A stretch of DNA of 64,000 nucleotides from Dioscorea cayenensis subsp. rotundata (lineage: Eukaryota > Streptophyta > Magnoliopsida > Dioscoreales > Dioscoreaceae). Shown one piece after another: positions 61,525 to 64,000 of the stretch. Position numbers and translations under genes: made by a program. The stretch is from contig NC_052480.1 in the NCBI RefSeq assembly GCF_009730915.1, forward strand, positions 4,526,001 through 4,590,000. Reading direction: 5' to 3'. The notes beneath the pieces were generated by a model. The model had not been told where the DNA came from. It searched no databases and was given only the letters and a program-made list of their open reading frames with translations. Each line of letters opens with the position of its first letter. Position 1 is the first letter of the stretch.

Positions 61525-63640
61525 ATTCATTAGTTTGTGATGCATCCATCTAAAAGTTATTGCCAAGTGGCACATATGCAGAAGTAGTGGCAAGGCATTC
61601 ATCCAATGCATGTGATTATTAATCTCAAAGCCTCGTGGCTCTCAAGTATCCGAGCTATTAACCACCTAGGAAGAAGCCCTAGCTTCTTGAGCAGGGGCGG
61701 CTGCAGTGATTCTTGGCTAGCGGCACTTCCAATCATCGTGTACTGATCAATCGAGTTTGAAGCAAAAGCTTGTGTTAGAGAAGAAGGTGAGCCTTGTTTC
61801 TTTCTAACTTTTTTTTAAAATTTTTTTTTGGAAATTAATTGGAATGTTAGACTAGGTTTTATTGTGATGATTCATTAGTTTGTGATGCAATCATCTAAAA
61901 GTTATAGCCAAGTGGCTCATATCCAAAAGTAGTAACTTGGAATTCATCCAATGGCTGTGATTATTAATCTCGAAGCCACACAGATCTCAAGTATCCGAGT
62001 TATAAACTACCGAAGAAGAAACCCTAGCTCTTAAGTGAGGGTGTCTGTGGTGATTCTCGGCCGGCGCCTCTTCTGATCGTTGGGCACTGATCAATTAAGT
62101 TTGAAGCGAAACCTTGCGAGATAGAAGAGGATGAGCCTTTTTCTTTCTCTTTTTTTTTAATTGTTTGGAAATTAATTGGAATGTTAGACTAGGTTTCATT
62201 TTAATGATTCATTGGTTTGTAATGCATCCATCTAAAAGTTATTGCCAGGTGGTGCATATCCAAAAGTAGTGACATGGCATTAATCCAACGGTTGTGATTA
62301 TAAATCTCGACGCCACGTGGCTCTCAATTGTTTGAGCTATAAAGCACGGAAGAAGAAGTCCTTGCTTCTTGCGTTGGGCGGATACAGTGATTCTCGACTG
62401 GCGGCTCATCTGATTGTTGGGCACTGATCAATCGAGTTTGAAGCGAAAACCTGCGAGAGAGAAAACGGTGAGCCTTTTTTCTTTCTCCTTTTTTTTAATT
62501 TTTTGGAGATTAATTGGAATGTTGGACTAGGTTTCACTGTGATGATTCATTAGTTTGTGATGCTAACATCTAAAAGTTATTGCCAAGTGGCACATATCCA
62601 AAAGTAGTGATGTGGCATTTATCTAACGGTTGTGATTATTAATCTCGAAGCCATGTGGCTCTCAAGTATCCGAGCTATAAACCACCGAGGAAAAAGCCCT
62701 AGCTTCTTGAGCAGGGGTGGGCTGCTGTAATTCTCGGCCTGCGGCTGGCTCTTCCGATCATCGTTCACTGATCAATCGATTTTGAAGCAAAAGCTTGTGG
62801 GAGGGAAGAGGGTAAGCCTTGTTTCTTTTACCTTTTTTTCTTTTAAAATTTGGAAATTAATTGGATTGTTAGACTAGGTTTTATTGTGATGATTCATTGG
62901 TTTGTGATGCATCCATCTAAAATTTATTGCCAAGTGGTGCATATCCAGAAGTAGTAACATGGCATTCATCCAACGATTGTGATTATTAATCTCGAAGCCA
63001 CGTGGCTATCAAGTATCCGAGCTATAAACCACTGAGGAAGAAGCCCTAGTTTCTTGAGCAAGGGTGGTTGTGGTGATTCTCTGTCGGCGGCTCTTTCGAT
63101 TATTGTGCATTGATCAATTGAGTTTGAAGAAAAAACTTGTGGGGAAGAAGATGGTGAGTCTTGTTTCTATCACCTTTTTTTTTATTTTTTGGAAAATAAT
63201 TGGAATGTTAAACTAGGTTTCATTGTGATGATTCATTGGTTTGTGGTGCATCAATCTAAAAGTTATTGCCAAGTGGAGCAAATTCAAAAGTTGTGACATG
63301 CCATTCATCTAACGGTTGTGATTATTAATCTCGAAGCCATGTGGCTCTCAAGTATCCGAGCTATAAACCACCGAAGAAGAAGCCCTAGCTTCTTGCATGG
63401 GGGTGGCTGCGGTGATTCTCGGCCGACAACTCTTCCGATCATCGTGCACTGATCAATCGAGTTTAAAGCAAAAGCTTGTGGAGGAGAAGAAAGTAAGCCT
63501 TGATTCTTTCTCTCTGTTTTTTTTTTTATTTTTTGGAAATTAATTGAATGTAATACTAGGTTTCATTGTGATGTATCATTGGTTTGTGAGGCATCCATCT
63601 AAAAGTTATTGCTAAGTGGCGCAAGCAGTCAAGTGGACCT
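61525..63640 (+). repeat. Six-copy ~340-bp tandem array resembling promoter plus first exon
   Basis: Landmark TAGTTTGTGATGCATCC or its variant recurs at 61531, 61876, 62213, 62551, 62898, 63237 and 63580 (periods 345, 337, 338, 347, 339, 343); the seventh is cut off near 63640. Each full unit carries, in order: CTAAAAGTTATTGCCAAGTG, ATTATTAATCTCGAAGCCA, a CCACGTGG-like box, GAGCTATAAACCACCGA (TATA-like), GAAGCCCTAGCTTCTTG, CACTGATCAATCGAGTTTGA, GTGAGCC-type donor and a T-rich tract. No downstream exon or ORF was found. Confidence 0.9.
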
Positions 63641-64000
63641 TAAAATTGCCTAATAGTTTGGACGGTAAATGCTTATGATCCACTAGAATTTCTTTTGTTG
63701 ACATTGATTACTACTTTGTTTTAATTATATTGTAAAAAAAAATTTCGACATCAATTTATTATTTAATTTTATTTAAAAATATTTAACTATTAGTTTCAAT
63801 TTATATATTTTAAAAAAAAAATCAATTTTGTTCCCCTCCATCACTAGTGGTGGCTAGCTCTTTTCCTCCTTGTTGTTAATATCTTGAGTTAATATTGTAC
63901 TATGGTCTTTTTTTTATTTTGAGCATTAAACTTCAATTTGTATTATTTTGGTCACTCAACTTTAATTTGTGTTCACCAGGAGGGTACTAAGAGGATTCCG
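63641..64000. other. Flank after the array, AT-rich, with a MITE-like phrase at the end
   Basis: At 63921-63980, TTGAGCATTAAACTTCAATT and CACTCAACTTTAATTTG resemble the arms of the fold-back element at 45768-46264 (TTTGAGCACTAACTTTCAAT). The window ends before it can be bounded. Confidence 0.4.

Noticed and set aside
61525..63640. Ribosomal DNA spacer subrepeats or a CRISPR-like array
   Set aside because: No rRNA sequence is nearby; units are contiguous without unique spacers, and this is plant DNA.

Overview
The window is plant nuclear DNA. It holds spliced genes with AT-rich GT-AG introns, plant-specific families (WVD2/TPX2-like, AP2C-type PP2C, PPR), and intergenic space full of plant transposons (MULE, hAT, tRNA-derived SINE, MITEs, a Ty3/gypsy element primed by tRNA-Asp). 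The PPR gene and kinase exon 1 are GC-rich at the 5' end and turn AT-richer downstream, which hints at a monocot. With the AT-rich background I lean to a non-grass monocot, but the species cannot be named from sequence alone.

Eight protein genes are supported. (1) The 3' part of a DUF179/AlgH-like gene on + (1519-3318). (2) A complete eight-exon CDK-like kinase of the MGC-myristoylated IBS1/At1g33770 type on - (4334-9160), tail-to-tail with gene 1. (3) A five-exon NTF2/SnoaL-like organellar protein on - (19818-22093). (4) An intronless PPR gene like At1g71460 on + (25106-27115), broken by three apparent +1 frameshifts. (5) A TPX2/WVD2-like microtubule-associated protein on + (28900-33139). 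(6) A seven-transmembrane protein on + with uORFs in its leader (38273-39382). (7) A thirteen-exon protein phosphatase methylesterase, PPME1, on + (41941-48574). (8) A five-exon AP2C-like PP2C phosphatase on + (52768-54353). From memory, pairs 1+2 and 3+4 match Arabidopsis neighbours At1g33780/At1g33770 and At1g71480/At1g71460, suggesting conserved microsynteny.

Several mobile elements are bounded to the base by target-site duplications: a MULE with 9-bp TSD (12633-15949) carrying four ~575-bp tandem units, a SINE (16114-16347) and a hAT element with 8-bp TSD (33872-34797). Others are defined by inverted repeats: 16950-17773, 18684-18919, and a fold-back element inside a PPME1 intron (45768-46264). 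A retroelement remnant (22537-24780) sits between the divergent NTF2-like and PPR genes.

From 56278 onward lies a Ty3/gypsy element with a TGATA...TATCA 5' LTR, tRNA-Asp primer site, decayed gag and protease, and no visible reverse transcriptase or integrase. Its 3' part is rich in CTTATGGCCATAAG-like palindromes and leads into the most unusual structure here: six full tandem ~340-bp units (61525-63640). Each looks like a promoter plus a first exon: TATA-like box, telo-box-like CCCTAG leader and, in five of six, a preserved GT splice donor.

Genes 7 and 8 both act on phosphatase biology (PP2A demethylation; MAPK-directed PP2C). They are separated by 4 kb of repeat-rich DNA, and I infer no functional linkage.
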